The notes beneath the pieces are model-generated. The model had not been told where the DNA came from. It ran no database searches and saw only the letters and a program-made list of their open reading frames with translations. Position numbers and translations under genes: made by a program. Source: Segetibacter sp. (GTDB lineage Bacteria; Bacteroidota; Bacteroidia; Chitinophagales; Chitinophagaceae). From it: 38,162 nt of DNA. This document shows, piece after piece, positions 7,950 to 16,063 of this stretch. Position 1 is the stretch's first letter; each line of letters begins with the position of its first letter. Where the stretch lies: positions 1 to 38,162 of the forward strand of contig JAQBNN010000206.1 of NCBI GenBank assembly GCA_028288505.1, given 5' to 3'.

Positions 7950-9026
7950 ATGGCCGCAGCAACTCCCAAATTTCCCAAAGTACAAGTATCCTTTCACGCA
8001 GAATTGAAAAGAAGGATCGGGGACTATTTTAAGCAAAAAGGAAAGTCTCAAACAGGTAACATCAAGCTTTACATTAAAGCAATTGTACTCGTTTCGGCCT
8101 TTATAGGCTTGTATGTACACCTTGTATTCTTTACACCAGTACCGCTATTAGCGATAATCGAAAGCGTTGTTTTTGGTTGCGTGATTGCAGCTATTGGTTT
8201 CAACGTAATGCATGATGGCGCACACGGAAGTTTCAGCAAGTATGAGTGGATTAATAACCTCGCCTCAAATCTTGCGAATTTTTTAGGGGCAAGCCAGTAC
8301 ATGTGGAAGTCAAAACATAATATTATTCACCACACTTATACTAATATTCATGGTGTTGATGATGACATAGAAGCACGTCCGTTATTACGTTTGTGCGATG
8401 AGCAGGATCACTATAAAATTCACAAGTTTCAACATTATTATTTTCCTGCTGCTTATTCTTTATTATACATCTGGTGGATTTTTGTAACGGATTATAAGAA
8501 GTATTTTTCTGGAAAAATCGGTGAAATTCCTTTAAGGAAAATGACTGCGAAAGAGCATTTTTTCTTTTGGTTTTATAAAGTTGCTCACGCGGTAATTTTT
8601 GTTGCCCTTCCAATTTATATGGTCGGTTTTACAGCTTGGATAATAGGTTTTCTTAGCATGGGTCTGGTTGCAGGATTTGTATTGAGCATTGTTTTCCAAC
8701 TAGCACATACAGTAGAGCATACACATTTCCCGATGCCAAACGAGCTCAGTGGAAAAATGGATGATGAGTGGGCTATTCACCAAATTAAAACAACAGCAAA
8801 TTTTGCTACCAGAAATAAAGTAATCTCGTGGTTAGTTGGGGGATTGAATTTTCAGATCGAGCACCACTTATTTCCTAAAATTTCCCACGTACATTACCCG
8901 CAGATTAGTAAGATTATCAGGCAGGCCTGCCAGGATTTTGGAATTGAATACGTAGAATATCCAAAGATGAGGCAAGCTGTTGCATCGCATATTCATTACC
9001 TGAAGAGTATGGGTAAAGCAGCCTAA
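7950..9026 (+). CDS. Membrane fatty acid desaturase (acyl-CoA / linoleoyl-CoA desaturase-like)
   Basis: 358 residues with the three histidine boxes of membrane di-iron desaturases: H88-DGA-H92, H123-NII-H127-H128, and Q302-IE-H305-H306. The Gln-type third box is typical of front-end and delta-6-like desaturases, though no cytochrome b5 domain is fused here. Hydrophobic segments flank the boxes (about 43-85 and 213-255). The enzyme introduces a double bond in acyl chains at the membrane using O2 and an electron donor encoded elsewhere; regiospecificity cannot be read from sequence. It starts 67 nt after bshB1 and ends at a hairpin terminator. Confidence 0.88.
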   Translation: MAAATPKFPKVQVSFHAELKRRIGDYFKQKGKSQTGNIKLYIKAIVLVSAFIGLYVHLVFFTPVPLLAIIESVVFGCVIAAIGFNVMHDGAHGSFSKYEWINNLASNLANFLGASQYMWKSKHNIIHHTYTNIHGVDDDIEARPLLRLCDEQDHYKIHKFQHYYFPAAYSLLYIWWIFVTDYKKYFSGKIGEIPLRKMTAKEHFFFWFYKVAHAVIFVALPIYMVGFTAWIIGFLSMGLVAGFVLSIVFQLAHTVEHTHFPMPNELSGKMDDEWAIHQIKTTANFATRNKVISWLVGGLNFQIEHHLFPKISHVHYPQISKIIRQACQDFGIEYVEYPKMRQAVASHIHYLKSMGKAA

Positions 9027-9045
9027 GAAATAGTTTATATAATTT

Positions 9046-9075
9046 AAAGTGTAGTTGTTCACTCAGCTACACTTT
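9046..9075. terminator. Hairpin terminator between desaturase gene and ispE
   Basis: Stem AAAGTGTAG (9046-9054) / CTACACTTT (9067-9075) with a 12-nt loop and a T-run on the plus side. It serves the desaturase gene and possibly convergent ispE. Confidence 0.7.
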
Positions 9076-9105
9076 TTTATTTGCAGACATCTCGCCGTAG
9101 GTTAA

Positions 9106-9915
9106 TCATGGCAACTGTATTACAAGGTACTTGGCGGGGAAGGAAACATTAATTTTGAGTCCTCGTTGAAAGAGCCCATAAACTGTACTTCCCGTCCCAG
9201 TCATGGAGGCATAAGATGCGCCGCTTAAGTAGAGCTTTTCCTTAACCTCTTTTATGGCAGGATGTGTTTTAAATACGCCCTCTTCAAAATCGTTAACTAA
9301 TTCAGACTTCCACATCTCAACAGGCTGTTTAATAATCGTTTTTATAGATTTCTTAGGTGCAGAGGGTGTAATGCCACTAAAAGCCAGCCCCGTTGAAACG
9401 TGTATTCCAGGGTTTACTATTAAGATGTTGTAGCCAGAAAGATCAAGGTTTAGCGGTTCCATAATTTCGCCCCGGCCAGTAGCAAAGCAAGGGGAATTAT
9501 AAATAAAAAATGGACAATCACTGCCCAGTTGCAAGGCGTAATCAACCAGTTGTTGCTGACTTAAGTCTAACTTAAATTTTTCATTAAGCATCATCAGCAT
9601 AAAAGCGCCGTTACTGCTTCCGCCGCCCAGGCCGGCACCCATTGGAATTGCTTTGTGTAGATGAATTTGTAAAGCAGGTATTTGTGGGAAGTCTTTTTTA
9701 AGTAACTCGTAAGCCTTCATGCAAAGGTTATCCGTTGCATTTCCCGCCACTGACAGTCCTGTTACTTCCAGCCCCATTTCTTTTGCAGCAACAAACTCCA
9801 GCGCATCTTTTATTTCTAGGGGATAAAAAACTGTTTCAAGGTTGTGAAAGCCGTCGTTTCTTTTGGCTACCACATTAAGTCCGAGATTTATTTTGCAATT
9901 GGGAAATTGTATCAT
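9106..9915 (-). CDS. ispE: 4-diphosphocytidyl-2-C-methyl-D-erythritol kinase
   Basis: 269 residues of the GHMP kinase family. N-terminal NCKINLGL (residues 6-13) carries the catalytic lysine, the ATP-binding PMGAGLGGGSS is at 91-101, and SDCPFF supplies the catalytic Asp. A C-terminal GTGSTVYG glycine motif completes the fold. IspE phosphorylates CDP-methylerythritol in the cytosolic MEP pathway to isoprenoids. Length is close to the usual 280. ATG at 9915 places the first strand at the normal position. Two repeat copies lie just upstream. Other MEP genes are not in the window. Confidence 0.93.
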   Translation of the reverse strand: MIQFPNCKINLGLNVVAKRNDGFHNLETVFYPLEIKDALEFVAAKEMGLEVTGLSVAGNATDNLCMKAYELLKKDFPQIPALQIHLHKAIPMGAGLGGGSSNGAFMLMMLNEKFKLDLSQQQLVDYALQLGSDCPFFIYNSPCFATGRGEIMEPLNLDLSGYNILIVNPGIHVSTGLAFSGITPSAPKKSIKTIIKQPVEMWKSELVNDFEEGVFKTHPAIKEVKEKLYLSGASYASMTGTGSTVYGLFQRGLKINVSFPAKYLVIQLP

Positions 9916-9960
9916 GCGCCAGGAGTAGGGATTTTGGTACCAGCTTTAGTATTCTAATTA

Positions 9961-10006
9961 AACATCGTTGCGTCGCAATCCGTTCATCAATTGTGCTACT
10001 ATTAAA
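9961..10006 (+). repeat. Dispersed intergenic repeat, copy 3 (type C)
   Basis: AACATCGTTGCGTCGCAATC at 9961-9980, then CGTTCATCAATTG and the accessory box GTGCTACTATTAAA. It faces copy 4 about 130 bp to the right as an inverted pair. Confidence 0.8.
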
Positions 10007-10109
10007 CTTTATTGTGTTTATATAACGTGTCCGCGGTTGTCCTGCTTCTTTCATAAGAAGTTTAAGGAGTAGATTAACGACCTGCACCTAGCTGAATGAC
10101 GATAGAAAT

Positions 10110-10147
10110 GTACAAGAGTGCGACGCAAGTAAAGCTAAATAGTAGCA
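10110..10147 (-). repeat. Dispersed intergenic repeat, copy 4 (type A, exact core)
   Basis: Exact TTGCGTCGCACTCTTGTAC on the minus strand (10128-10110). The accessory box AATAGTAGC follows at 10139-10147. Confidence 0.85.
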
Positions 10148-10194
10148 ATGGTGCATGGCCCAAAAATCTCACTGAAAAACACGAGGGTATCTAA

Positions 10195-10785
10195 CTATTT
10201 TTTTCTCTCTTTTATCTCGTCGCGTATGGCAGCCGCTTTAATGTAATCTTCCTGTTCCAAAACTTCGTTCAACAAGGTATTTAATTCTTCAAGGGAAAGG
10301 CCAGTAAGGTCGTCGCGGCTTCCGGGCTCTGCAGTAGTTGTAACTGTGCCGGTCTTTTTCTTTCCGGCTGTGGTATCGTCCATTAAAATGCCGGCGTTCT
10401 CCAAAATGTGTTCGTAGGTGTAAATGGGGCAGCCAAAGCGAACAGCAAGCGCAAGGGCGTCGCTGGTTCTGCTATCTATTTCAACGGTGTCGTGTTCGCT
10501 AATGCAAACAAGCTTGCTGTAGAAGATACCTTCCTGCAGATCACTTATAACAATCTCCTGTAGGTCTACCGTAAATGCATTCATAAAATTCTTAAGCAGG
10601 TCGTGAGTAAGTGGCCTGCTTGGTTGCATTCTTTCCAAAGCCACGGCTATAGCCTGCGCCTCGAAGCCACCTATAACAATAGGTAGGCGGCGAAGTCCAT
10701 TAACCTCACCTAAAACAACAGCATAAGAATGTGTTTGTGTTATACTATGCGACAGCGCTACTATTTCCAATTCAATTTTCTTCAT
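10195..10785 (-). CDS. Bifunctional nuclease-family (DUF151) protein with UVR motif
   Basis: 196 residues from the ATG at 10785 (MKKIELEIVALSHS). A longer reading from a TTG at 10824 adds 13 non-family residues, so I reject it. Residues 1-135 form the DUF151 (BFN) domain: LPIVIGGFEAQAIAVALE, then DLLKNFMN and SRTSDALALAVRFGCPIY. The C-terminus (about 155-196) resembles the UvrB/UvrC interaction motif (LNTLLNEVLEQEDYIKAAAIRDEI). Plant and bacterial members of the family are reported nucleases; the cellular role in Bacteroidota is unclear. A linker of small and charged residues separates the two parts. Confidence 0.85.
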   Translation of the reverse strand: MKKIELEIVALSHSITQTHSYAVVLGEVNGLRRLPIVIGGFEAQAIAVALERMQPSRPLTHDLLKNFMNAFTVDLQEIVISDLQEGIFYSKLVCISEHDTVEIDSRTSDALALAVRFGCPIYTYEHILENAGILMDDTTAGKKKTGTVTTTAEPGSRDDLTGLSLEELNTLLNEVLEQEDYIKAAAIRDEIKERKK

Positions 10786-10952
10786 ACCCGCAAATAGATA
10801 TCTACTAATTGTAATAAACCGCAAATGTAAAGATTTACAGTTTGATACTGTATTTTTTGTAACTGCGATTAATTCCTCAGTTCAATTGCAACTATAATAC
10901 CCACGAATTGTGGTGTAACAAATACCTGCCATTACCTCTGGCGATTGTTTGT

Positions 10953-10960
10953 TACATTTG
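10953..10960 (+). promoter_or_regulatory. -7 box (TACATTTG) of thrS
   Basis: TACATTTG lies 27 nt before the chosen thrS ATG and inside the stretch that a TTG start at 10949 would translate. This favours ATG 10988. No good -33 TTG at the correct spacing. Confidence 0.45.
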
Positions 10961-10987
10961 CTCTCCAAAATTTTTACTAAAGCATTT

Positions 10988-12928
10988 ATGATCAATATTA
11001 CATTACCTGATGGTGCAGTGAAACAATACGAAGCAGGGGTAAGCGCTTTGGATGTTGCAGTGAGTATAAGCGAAGGTCTTGCACGTAAAGTATTAGCGGC
11101 AAAAGTGAACGATGAAGTGTGGGATCTTTCTCGTCCTATTAATAATGATGCTTCTTTAAAATTGCTGACGTGGAATGATGTAGAAGGAAAAGCTACTTTC
11201 TGGCATTCTTCCGCTCACTTAATGGCTGAGGCACTGGAAGCTGTTTATCCTGGTGTGAAACTAGGAATAGGCCCAGCTATTGAAAAAGGTTTTTATTATG
11301 ATATTGATCTTGGTGACAGGCAAATAACAGAAGAAGACCTTAGAAAGATTGAAGTGAAGATGGCTGAACTTGCAAAGACAAACAGCAAGTACGAACGTAA
11401 AGATGTAAGTAAAGAGGATGCTGTAAAATATTTTACTGAGAAAGGTGATGAATACAAGCTTGAATTAATCGAAGGATTGAAAGATGGCGAGATAACTTTT
11501 TATAGCCAGGGCGGTTTTACAGATTTATGTCGCGGGCCGCATATTCCTTCTACTTCTTTTATTAAAGCGGTTAAGTTAACAAGTATTGCTGGTGCTTACT
11601 GGAGAGGCGATGAGAAGCGTAAAATGCTCACCCGTATTTACGGCGTAACGTTTCCTAACCAGAAGGAACTGGATGAATACGTTTTGCTTTTAGAAGAAGC
11701 AAAGAAAAGAGACCACCGCAAGCTGGGTAAAGAATTGGAACTTTTCACTTTCTCAGAAAAAGTTGGTTTGGGATTGCCATTGTGGTTACCTAAAGGAGCA
11801 ATGCTACGTGAAAGGTTGCAGCAATTTTTGCAGAAAGCCCAATTAGAAACAGGTTACCTACCAGTTATTACTCCACATATTGGTCATAAGAATTTATACA
11901 TCACGAGTGGACACTATGAGAAGTATGGTAAGGATAGTTTCCAGCCAATAAAAACACCGCAGGAAGGAGAGGAGTTCTTCTTAAAACCGATGAACTGCCC
12001 TCACCATTGCGAGATTTATAAAGCAATACCAAGAAGCTATAAAGATCTTCCACTGCGCTTAGCAGAGTTTGGAACAGTTTACCGTTACGAGCAGCACGGT
12101 GAATTACACGGTTTAACCCGCGTTCGTGGATTTACCCAAGACGATGCGCACCTTTTCTGTCGTCCTGACCAGGTGAAGGATGAATTTAAAAAGGTGATCG
12201 ACCTTGTGTTGTATGTTTTTAAATCATTAAGTTTTGAGAACTACACCGCGCAAATTTCATTGAGAGATAAAGACGATAGAAGTAAGTACATAGGAACAGA
12301 TGAGAACTGGGAGATAGCTGAACAAGCAATTATTGAAGCTTCAGCTGAAAAAGGATTGAGCACTGTAATTGAATATGGTGAAGCCGCCTTCTACGGTCCT
12401 AAGCTTGACTTTATGGTGAAAGATGCGATTGGTCGCAAGTGGCAATTAGGAACTATTCAGGTAGATTATAATTTGCCTGAAAGATTTGAGCTTACTTATG
12501 TGGGTGAAGACAACGGAAAACACAGGCCAGTTATGATTCATCGGGCACCATTTGGATCAATGGAAAGATTTATAGCACTATTAATTGAACACTGTGCCGG
12601 TAAATTTCCGCTTTGGTTAGCCCCTACGCAAGCAACTGTTTTACCTATTAGTGATAAGTACATTGAGTACGCTAAAAGGGTGGAGCAGTTATTGAAAGCA
12701 AAAGATATAAGAGCAACTGTTGATGATAGGAACGAAAAAATAGGAAAGAAAATTCGTGAAGCTGAGATGAACAAAGTACCTTATATGCTTGTTGTAGGCG
12801 AAAAAGAGATGCAGGATGAAAAGGTTTCGTTGAGAAAGCAGGCGAAAGGAGACATTGGCATGAAATCAGTTAATGAAACCATAGAACTATTAAACGAAGA
12901 AATAGAAAGTAAAAGAGCATTTGAATAA
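10988..12928 (+). CDS. thrS: Threonine-tRNA ligase
   Basis: 646 residues, normal for bacterial ThrRS. Domains in order: N-terminal TGS domain (MINITLPDG, about 1-60); editing domain with HSSAHL (about 75); class II catalytic core with the zinc-site [15 protein letters not shown] (about 330-345) and motif [14 protein letters not shown]; and a C-terminal anticodon-binding domain (about 540-640). It charges tRNA-Thr in the cytosol. ATG at 10988 gives the standard N-terminus. The TTG at 10949 adds 13 foreign residues and overlaps a -7 box. infC follows after 53 nt, the classic thrS-infC order. Confidence 0.97.
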   Translation: MINITLPDGAVKQYEAGVSALDVAVSISEGLARKVLAAKVNDEVWDLSRPINNDASLKLLTWNDVEGKATFWHSSAHLMAEALEAVYPGVKLGIGPAIEKGFYYDIDLGDRQITEEDLRKIEVKMAELAKTNSKYERKDVSKEDAVKYFTEKGDEYKLELIEGLKDGEITFYSQGGFTDLCRGPHIPSTSFIKAVKLTSIAGAYWRGDEKRKMLTRIYGVTFPNQKELDEYVLLLEEAKKRDHRKLGKELELFTFSEKVGLGLPLWLPKGAMLRERLQQFLQKAQLETGYLPVITPHIGHKNLYITSGHYEKYGKDSFQPIKTPQEGEEFFLKPMNCPHHCEIYKAIPRSYKDLPLRLAEFGTVYRYEQHGELHGLTRVRGFTQDDAHLFCRPDQVKDEFKKVIDLVLYVFKSLSFENYTAQISLRDKDDRSKYIGTDENWEIAEQAIIEASAEKGLSTVIEYGEAAFYGPKLDFMVKDAIGRKWQLGTIQVDYNLPERFELTYVGEDNGKHRPVMIHRAPFGSMERFIALLIEHCAGKFPLWLAPTQATVLPISDKYIEYAKRVEQLLKAKDIRATVDDRNEKIGKKIREAEMNKVPYMLVVGEKEMQDEKVSLRKQAKGDIGMKSVNETIELLNEEIESKRAFE

Positions 12929-12951
12929 AAACGTAAATTCTTATACTTTCG
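12921..12951 (+). promoter_or_regulatory. Candidate internal promoter for infC
   Basis: TTG (12921-12923), 20-nt spacer, TACTTTCG (12944-12951), one base off TAnnTTTG. It overlaps the thrS stop codon and sits 30 nt before the infC ATG. The rpmI promoter has a similar TTCG ending. Confidence 0.4.
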
Positions 12952-12981
12952 TAAAAATTTTTATTTAACCAAAAACAAATA

Positions 12982-13566
12982 ATGGCATTAAACCCTAATT
13001 TCAGGGGGAGGAATCCCAATTTTAGAAGAGAAGTTCAGCAAGAACATAGAACAAACAGGATGATAAGAGTTCCTGAAGTGAGATTGGTAGGAGAAGGAAT
13101 TGAACCAGGTGTTTACCCTACAGATAAAGCATTAGCACTGGCAGAAGCGCAAGGTCTTGACCTTGTAGAAATTTCGCCAAACGCCACCCCTCCGGTTTGT
13201 AAGGTAATTGATTATAAAAAGTTTCTTTACGAGAAAAAGCGTAAGGAAAAGGAGATGAAGGCGAATGCAAAACAAAGCGAGGTTAAAGAGATCCGCTTTA
13301 CACCAAGTACAGACGATCATGATTTTGATTTCAAAGCAAAGCACGCCGAGAAGTTTATAAAAGAAGGCGATAAAGTAAAAGCTTACGTTCAGTTTAAAGG
13401 ACGTGCTATTATGTTTAAGGATAGGGGCGAGTTACTTCTATTAAAGTTTGCCGAGAGATTGAGCGAGTTCGCCGTATTGGAAAGTATGCCTAAAATGGAA
13501 GGAAAAAGAATGTTGGTAATCTTTGCTCCAAAAGCTAAGAAACCTAAAACAGAAAAAGAGAAATAA
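12982..13566 (+). CDS. infC: Translation initiation factor IF-3
   Basis: 194 residues. The N-domain begins at about residue 25 (IRVPEVRLVGEG) and includes ALALAEAQGLDLVEISPNATPPVCKV. The linker is Lys-rich (FLYEKKRKEKEMKAN). The C-domain holds KEIRFTPSTDDHDFDFK and the VKAYVQFKGRAIMFKDRG segment. IF-3 binds the 30S subunit, monitors start-codon choice and prevents premature 50S joining. The start is ATG, not the AUU used for autoregulation in gamma-proteobacteria. A strong terminator immediately follows, so rpmI and rplT, usually next in this operon, are uncoupled here. Confidence 0.96.
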   Translation: MALNPNFRGRNPNFRREVQQEHRTNRMIRVPEVRLVGEGIEPGVYPTDKALALAEAQGLDLVEISPNATPPVCKVIDYKKFLYEKKRKEKEMKANAKQSEVKEIRFTPSTDDHDFDFKAKHAEKFIKEGDKVKAYVQFKGRAIMFKDRGELLLLKFAERLSEFAVLESMPKMEGKRMLVIFAPKAKKPKTEKEK

Positions 13567-13572
13567 AATTCA

Positions 13573-13597
13573 AGCAGCGGCAACGCTGCTTTTTTTT
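13573..13597 (+). terminator. Rho-independent terminator after infC
   Basis: Stem AGCAGCG (13573-13579) / CGCTGCT (13584-13590), GCAA loop and eight T's, six bases after the infC stop. Confidence 0.9.
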
Positions 13598-13946
13598 GAA
13601 TATATAGAAACACTACAAAAATTGTGTCGCTGGTTAAAAGCATTGCAGGAAGAGATTAAATGGGGGCACAACCTCTCTCTTACCATCGTTACAAAAATGT
13701 ATTGCGTTACCGGTGTTGATGGTCCGTTTGGTACTTCCTGTAAATGTTGCGAAGAAGATTATGCAGAATTGGTATAACGAGATGGCATCATTCCGGCGCC
13801 ATATGGCGCGAAATAAATGGGTAATGGTAGAAAAGGCTTCAGCATTATCTAATGACGAATGGAAAAGCTACATTACAAAGTCCTATCAAATCATTAGTTC
13901 GAAGCTAACAGGGAAAGTAAAGAAGGAACTGGGATTAGTAGTTTAG
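13597..13946 (+). pseudogene. Decayed MmcQ/YjbR-family gene
   Basis: Two overlapping frames together restore an MmcQ/YjbR-like protein. The upstream frame reads ...EEIKWGHNL...TKMYCVTGVDGPFGTSCK...EEDYAELV, then stops at TAA where the family would have Glu (V-stop-RDGIIPAPY). Within the next codons (CCATATGGCG) a two-base deletion shifts the frame, and the other frame continues MARNKWVMVEKASALSNDEWKSYITKSYQ and ends ...KKELGLVV. The expected start also looks altered (TTGAATATATAG for ATGAATATAG). The family has a YjbR-like DNA-binding-related fold of unclear role. It begins directly in the T-run of the infC terminator. Two independent lesions make a functional product unlikely. I reconstructed this from remembered family patterns, not an alignment. 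Confidence 0.72.
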
Positions 13947-13982
13947 AAATCTTTTGATCCAGGCATTTGTTCCCTGGTTAAT

Positions 13983-14027
13983 CATCGTTGCGTCGCAGTA
14001 CGTTCATCTGTTGTAGTACTATTAAGC
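13983..14027 (+). repeat. Dispersed intergenic repeat, copy 5 (type C)
   Basis: CATCGTTGCGTCGCAGTACG, then TTCATCTGTTG and the accessory box TAGTACTATTAAGC. It lies just after the MmcQ pseudogene. Confidence 0.8.
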
Positions 14028-14241
14028 TTTTCCTGCATTATCATAAGTATAGCATTCGACGGCTTGGCATTGTGGCGGTATTCTGTGTTTCGTTAGCCCT
14101 TAACTTAAGCAGCTTAATAAACTAAAGTACAAAACCTTTTCAAATGCCCACGGTCACACTCGATATGCGGTACAATAGCCGACAAAAGTTGATGCTGCGT
14201 TAGGTCGCGCTATAACGACAAACCGATGTTTGTACGCTTGG

Positions 14242-15003
14242 TCATTTGATTGGTTCTTTCTTCCAATTCTTACCTCCGTACTCTTTGTACTTGAAGTCTT
14301 GATATGGATACCAGTCCCTAACTTCTGTAGCGTCGAAAGTTGACATCGAAACAAAATGGTCTGCAAGTTTGATGTAATCCTTTTCTTTCAGCGGATATAC
14401 GTCAACTAATGGCAATATTGATTTGTTGTCATAAACATAAACGTTGCAATTCATGGTGCAGTTCTCTTTGCGAAACTGCTTAACAAACTGATAAACATAA
14501 TTTTTGTCAAAGTTTGTATGCTTTAAAAGCACATGAAATTTTTGAACTGCTGGTTTGTCCTCGGTCTTTATGATCTCGTACTCCTTCGGGTCAAGTTTGC
14601 CCAATGATTGTTTCTCTTCATCCTCTTTTCCAATTAGATACTTTGATGGTATCCAACCCAAATGAGTTTCCGAAAGCCACTCAGGTTCAACAACTTTTAT
14701 TTTCGACCAGTTACCCTTTGATTCCAACACTTCAACCTTCGTGGAATAGTCAACTTGGCAGTAGTGGGTTTCGCCAAGAGATTGTGTCGCCTTTTCGTTT
14801 ATCAGCTTTTTTGATTTTTCTCCCGGAGTTGTCCTGATAACTATGTCTTCCCCATTGATGCCGAATATAGTATTTGAAGGTTGCTCAACTTTAGTAGTTG
14901 AAAAGGAGGAATTGTCAACGTCCTTTGTATTCGTCGGCGAGGAACATGAAACTATAATTGTAAGACAAAAAAATGCAGTTAGGCTCGTAATTATTCTGCT
15001 CAT
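14242..15003 (-). CDS. SH3b-domain lipoprotein
   Basis: 253 residues from ATG 15003. A TTG at 15036 would add 11 residues before the signal, so I prefer the ATG. The N-terminus (LTAFFCLTIIVSC, then SS) is a lipoprotein signal with the lipobox Cys at about residue 20. Residues about 45-110 resemble a bacterial SH3 (SH3b) domain: DIVIRTTPGEKSKKL, then KVEVLESKGNWSKIKV and LGWIPSKYL. The remaining 130 residues are unrecognised, with CTMNC near residue 180. SH3b lipoproteins usually bind cell-wall or surface partners. It sits antisense inside the infC-rpmI interval, which suggests a later insertion into the operon. Function unknown. Confidence 0.75.
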   Translation of the reverse strand: MSRIITSLTAFFCLTIIVSCSSPTNTKDVDNSSFSTTKVEQPSNTIFGINGEDIVIRTTPGEKSKKLINEKATQSLGETHYCQVDYSTKVEVLESKGNWSKIKVVEPEWLSETHLGWIPSKYLIGKEDEEKQSLGKLDPKEYEIIKTEDKPAVQKFHVLLKHTNFDKNYVYQFVKQFRKENCTMNCNVYVYDNKSILPLVDVYPLKEKDYIKLADHFVSMSTFDATEVRDWYPYQDFKYKEYGGKNWKKEPIK

Positions 15004-15059
15004 AATGTTAGTGATTGGTTTTTGACTTGCGTACAATTCTATATTAAAATCAAAAGATT

Positions 15060-15093
15060 TTTGTCTCGTTCCTTCTTCCTCTTTTTACTTTTG
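15060..15093 (+). promoter_or_regulatory. Possible promoter facing rpmI
   Basis: TTTG (15060-15063), 22-nt spacer, TACTTTTG (15086-15093), a full TAnnTTTG match with a long spacer. It precedes only a 15-codon ORF (ATG 15124), so it may be a remnant or a distal rpmI promoter. Confidence 0.3.
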
Positions 15094-15145
15094 CATTTTT
15101 AATTTTGAATTTGCATTCGTTGCCATGAAAAACTACCGTCGAACG

Positions 15146-15161
15146 GAGCGTCGCAACAATG
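15146..15161 (-). repeat. Possible degenerate copy 6 of the dispersed repeat
   Basis: GAGCGTCGCAACAATG resembles the GTGCGACGCAACGATG edge of the repeat, but without the TTGTAC half or accessory box. Weak. Confidence 0.35.
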
Positions 15162-15208
15162 TCTCCTATTAGCTTCAACTGCAGACACCAAAAATCTTCT
15201 TAAAACAG

Positions 15209-15239
15209 TTTGCGCTTAAAGTGCAAACGCTTACCTTCG
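15209..15239 (+). promoter_or_regulatory. Promoter of rpmI-rplT
   Basis: TTTG (15209-15212), exactly 19 nt, TACCTTCG (15232-15239): a near-consensus Bacteroidota promoter. Transcription from about 15246 would give a 75-nt leader before rpmI that could hold an L20-type control site; I see only a short CTTC/GAAG hairpin and do not claim one. It explains how rpmI-rplT are expressed after being separated from infC. The rest of the 317-base gap holds a possible degenerate repeat copy and nothing else clear. Confidence 0.6.
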
Positions 15240-15320
15240 CGCTCCATTTACCCACAAGGCTCCATAAGTGTCTTCCTGTGAAGTCCGCCAGCAGGGTGTA
15301 ATCTAATAAGATTATCAGTA

Positions 15321-15518
15321 ATGCCGAAAGTAAAAACAAACTCGAGCGCAAAAAAAAGGTTTAGAGTAACCGGAACAGGTAAGATCACTTTCCAGAAAGC
15401 TTTTAAACGCCACATATTAACTAAAAAGTCTAAAAAGCGCAAGCGTAGCCTTCGCCAGGATGGTATGGTTCATCCATCGAACATGCACTTTGTGAAGCGT
15501 TTATTGGGAATGAAATAA
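15321..15518 (+). CDS. rpmI: 50S ribosomal protein L35
   Basis: 65 residues, very basic, with the L35 signature [20 protein letters not shown] at the N-terminus and [17 protein letters not shown] in the middle. L35 binds 23S rRNA in the large subunit. Length and sequence are typical. It is followed by rplT after 69 nt. Normally infC lies directly upstream; here 1.75 kb intervene. Confidence 0.97.
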   Translation: MPKVKTNSSAKKRFRVTGTGKITFQKAFKRHILTKKSKKRKRSLRQDGMVHPSNMHFVKRLLGMK

Positions 15519-15587
15519 TTCCTGAAAAAGAAAGTAATTAAATTAAAAACATCTGTTCCGTTTCAGCGGAATCTAAATTAAGAAAAT

Positions 15588-15932
15588 ATGCCACGTTCTA
15601 AAAATGCGGTAGCCTCAAGAGCCAGAAGGAAAGGAATAATGGCCCAGGCTAAAGGTTATTATGGTAAGCGTAAAAACGTTTATACCGTAGCAAAAAATAT
15701 TGTTGAAAAAGGTATGACTTACTCTTATGTAGGTCGTAAACTTAAAAAGCGTGAATACCGCACTTTGTGGATCGCACGTATTAACGCTGCAGTAAGAGCC
15801 GAAGGAATTACTTACAGCGAATTCATACATGCTTTATCTGCAAAAGGTATCGAAATCAATCGTAAAGTATTAGCTGATTTAGCTATGAATGAACCTGCTT
15901 CTTTTACAGCATTGGTTGCTTCAGTTAAATAA
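15588..15932 (+). CDS. rplT: 50S ribosomal protein L20
   Basis: 114 residues with the L20 N-terminus [20 protein letters not shown] and the conserved [16 protein letters not shown] and [19 protein letters not shown] segments. L20 binds 23S rRNA early in 50S assembly and in many bacteria represses its own operon. Usual length. Co-transcribed with rpmI; a strong terminator follows. Confidence 0.97.
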   Translation: MPRSKNAVASRARRKGIMAQAKGYYGKRKNVYTVAKNIVEKGMTYSYVGRKLKKREYRTLWIARINAAVRAEGITYSEFIHALSAKGIEINRKVLADLAMNEPASFTALVASVK

Positions 15933-15960
15933 GCACTTTGTACTTATAAGAATTTTAACT

Positions 15961-15989
15961 ACCGGGAGCGCTATCGCTTCCGGTTTTTT
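15961..15989 (+). terminator. Terminator after rplT
   Basis: Stem ACCGGGAGCG / CGCTTCCGGT (one G-T pair), CTAT loop, then a T-run. Ends the rpmI-rplT transcript. Confidence 0.88.
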
Positions 15990-16063
15990 GTTTTTTGAAT
16001 ATAGCAATCAATTAATTTTGCAGGCTAATTGTTGGGTTAACTAAATCAACAACATACTTATTA

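Noticed and set aside
9961-10147. One long hairpin formed by copies 3 and 4
   Set aside because: The core and accessory boxes are in crossing order, so they cannot all pair in one nested hairpin.
10949-10987. N-terminal extension of thrS from a TTG
   Set aside because: It adds 13 residues not found in ThrRS, and it overlaps a -7 promoter box; ATG 10988 gives the standard start.
13523-13777. 84-codon ORF overlapping the infC end
   Set aside because: Its first part is out-of-frame infC and the terminator; only the second part matters, as the first fragment of the MmcQ pseudogene.
15124-15171. 15-codon ORF (MKNYRRTERRNNVSY) before rpmI
   Set aside because: Too short to support without conservation data, although a TACTTTTG box precedes it.
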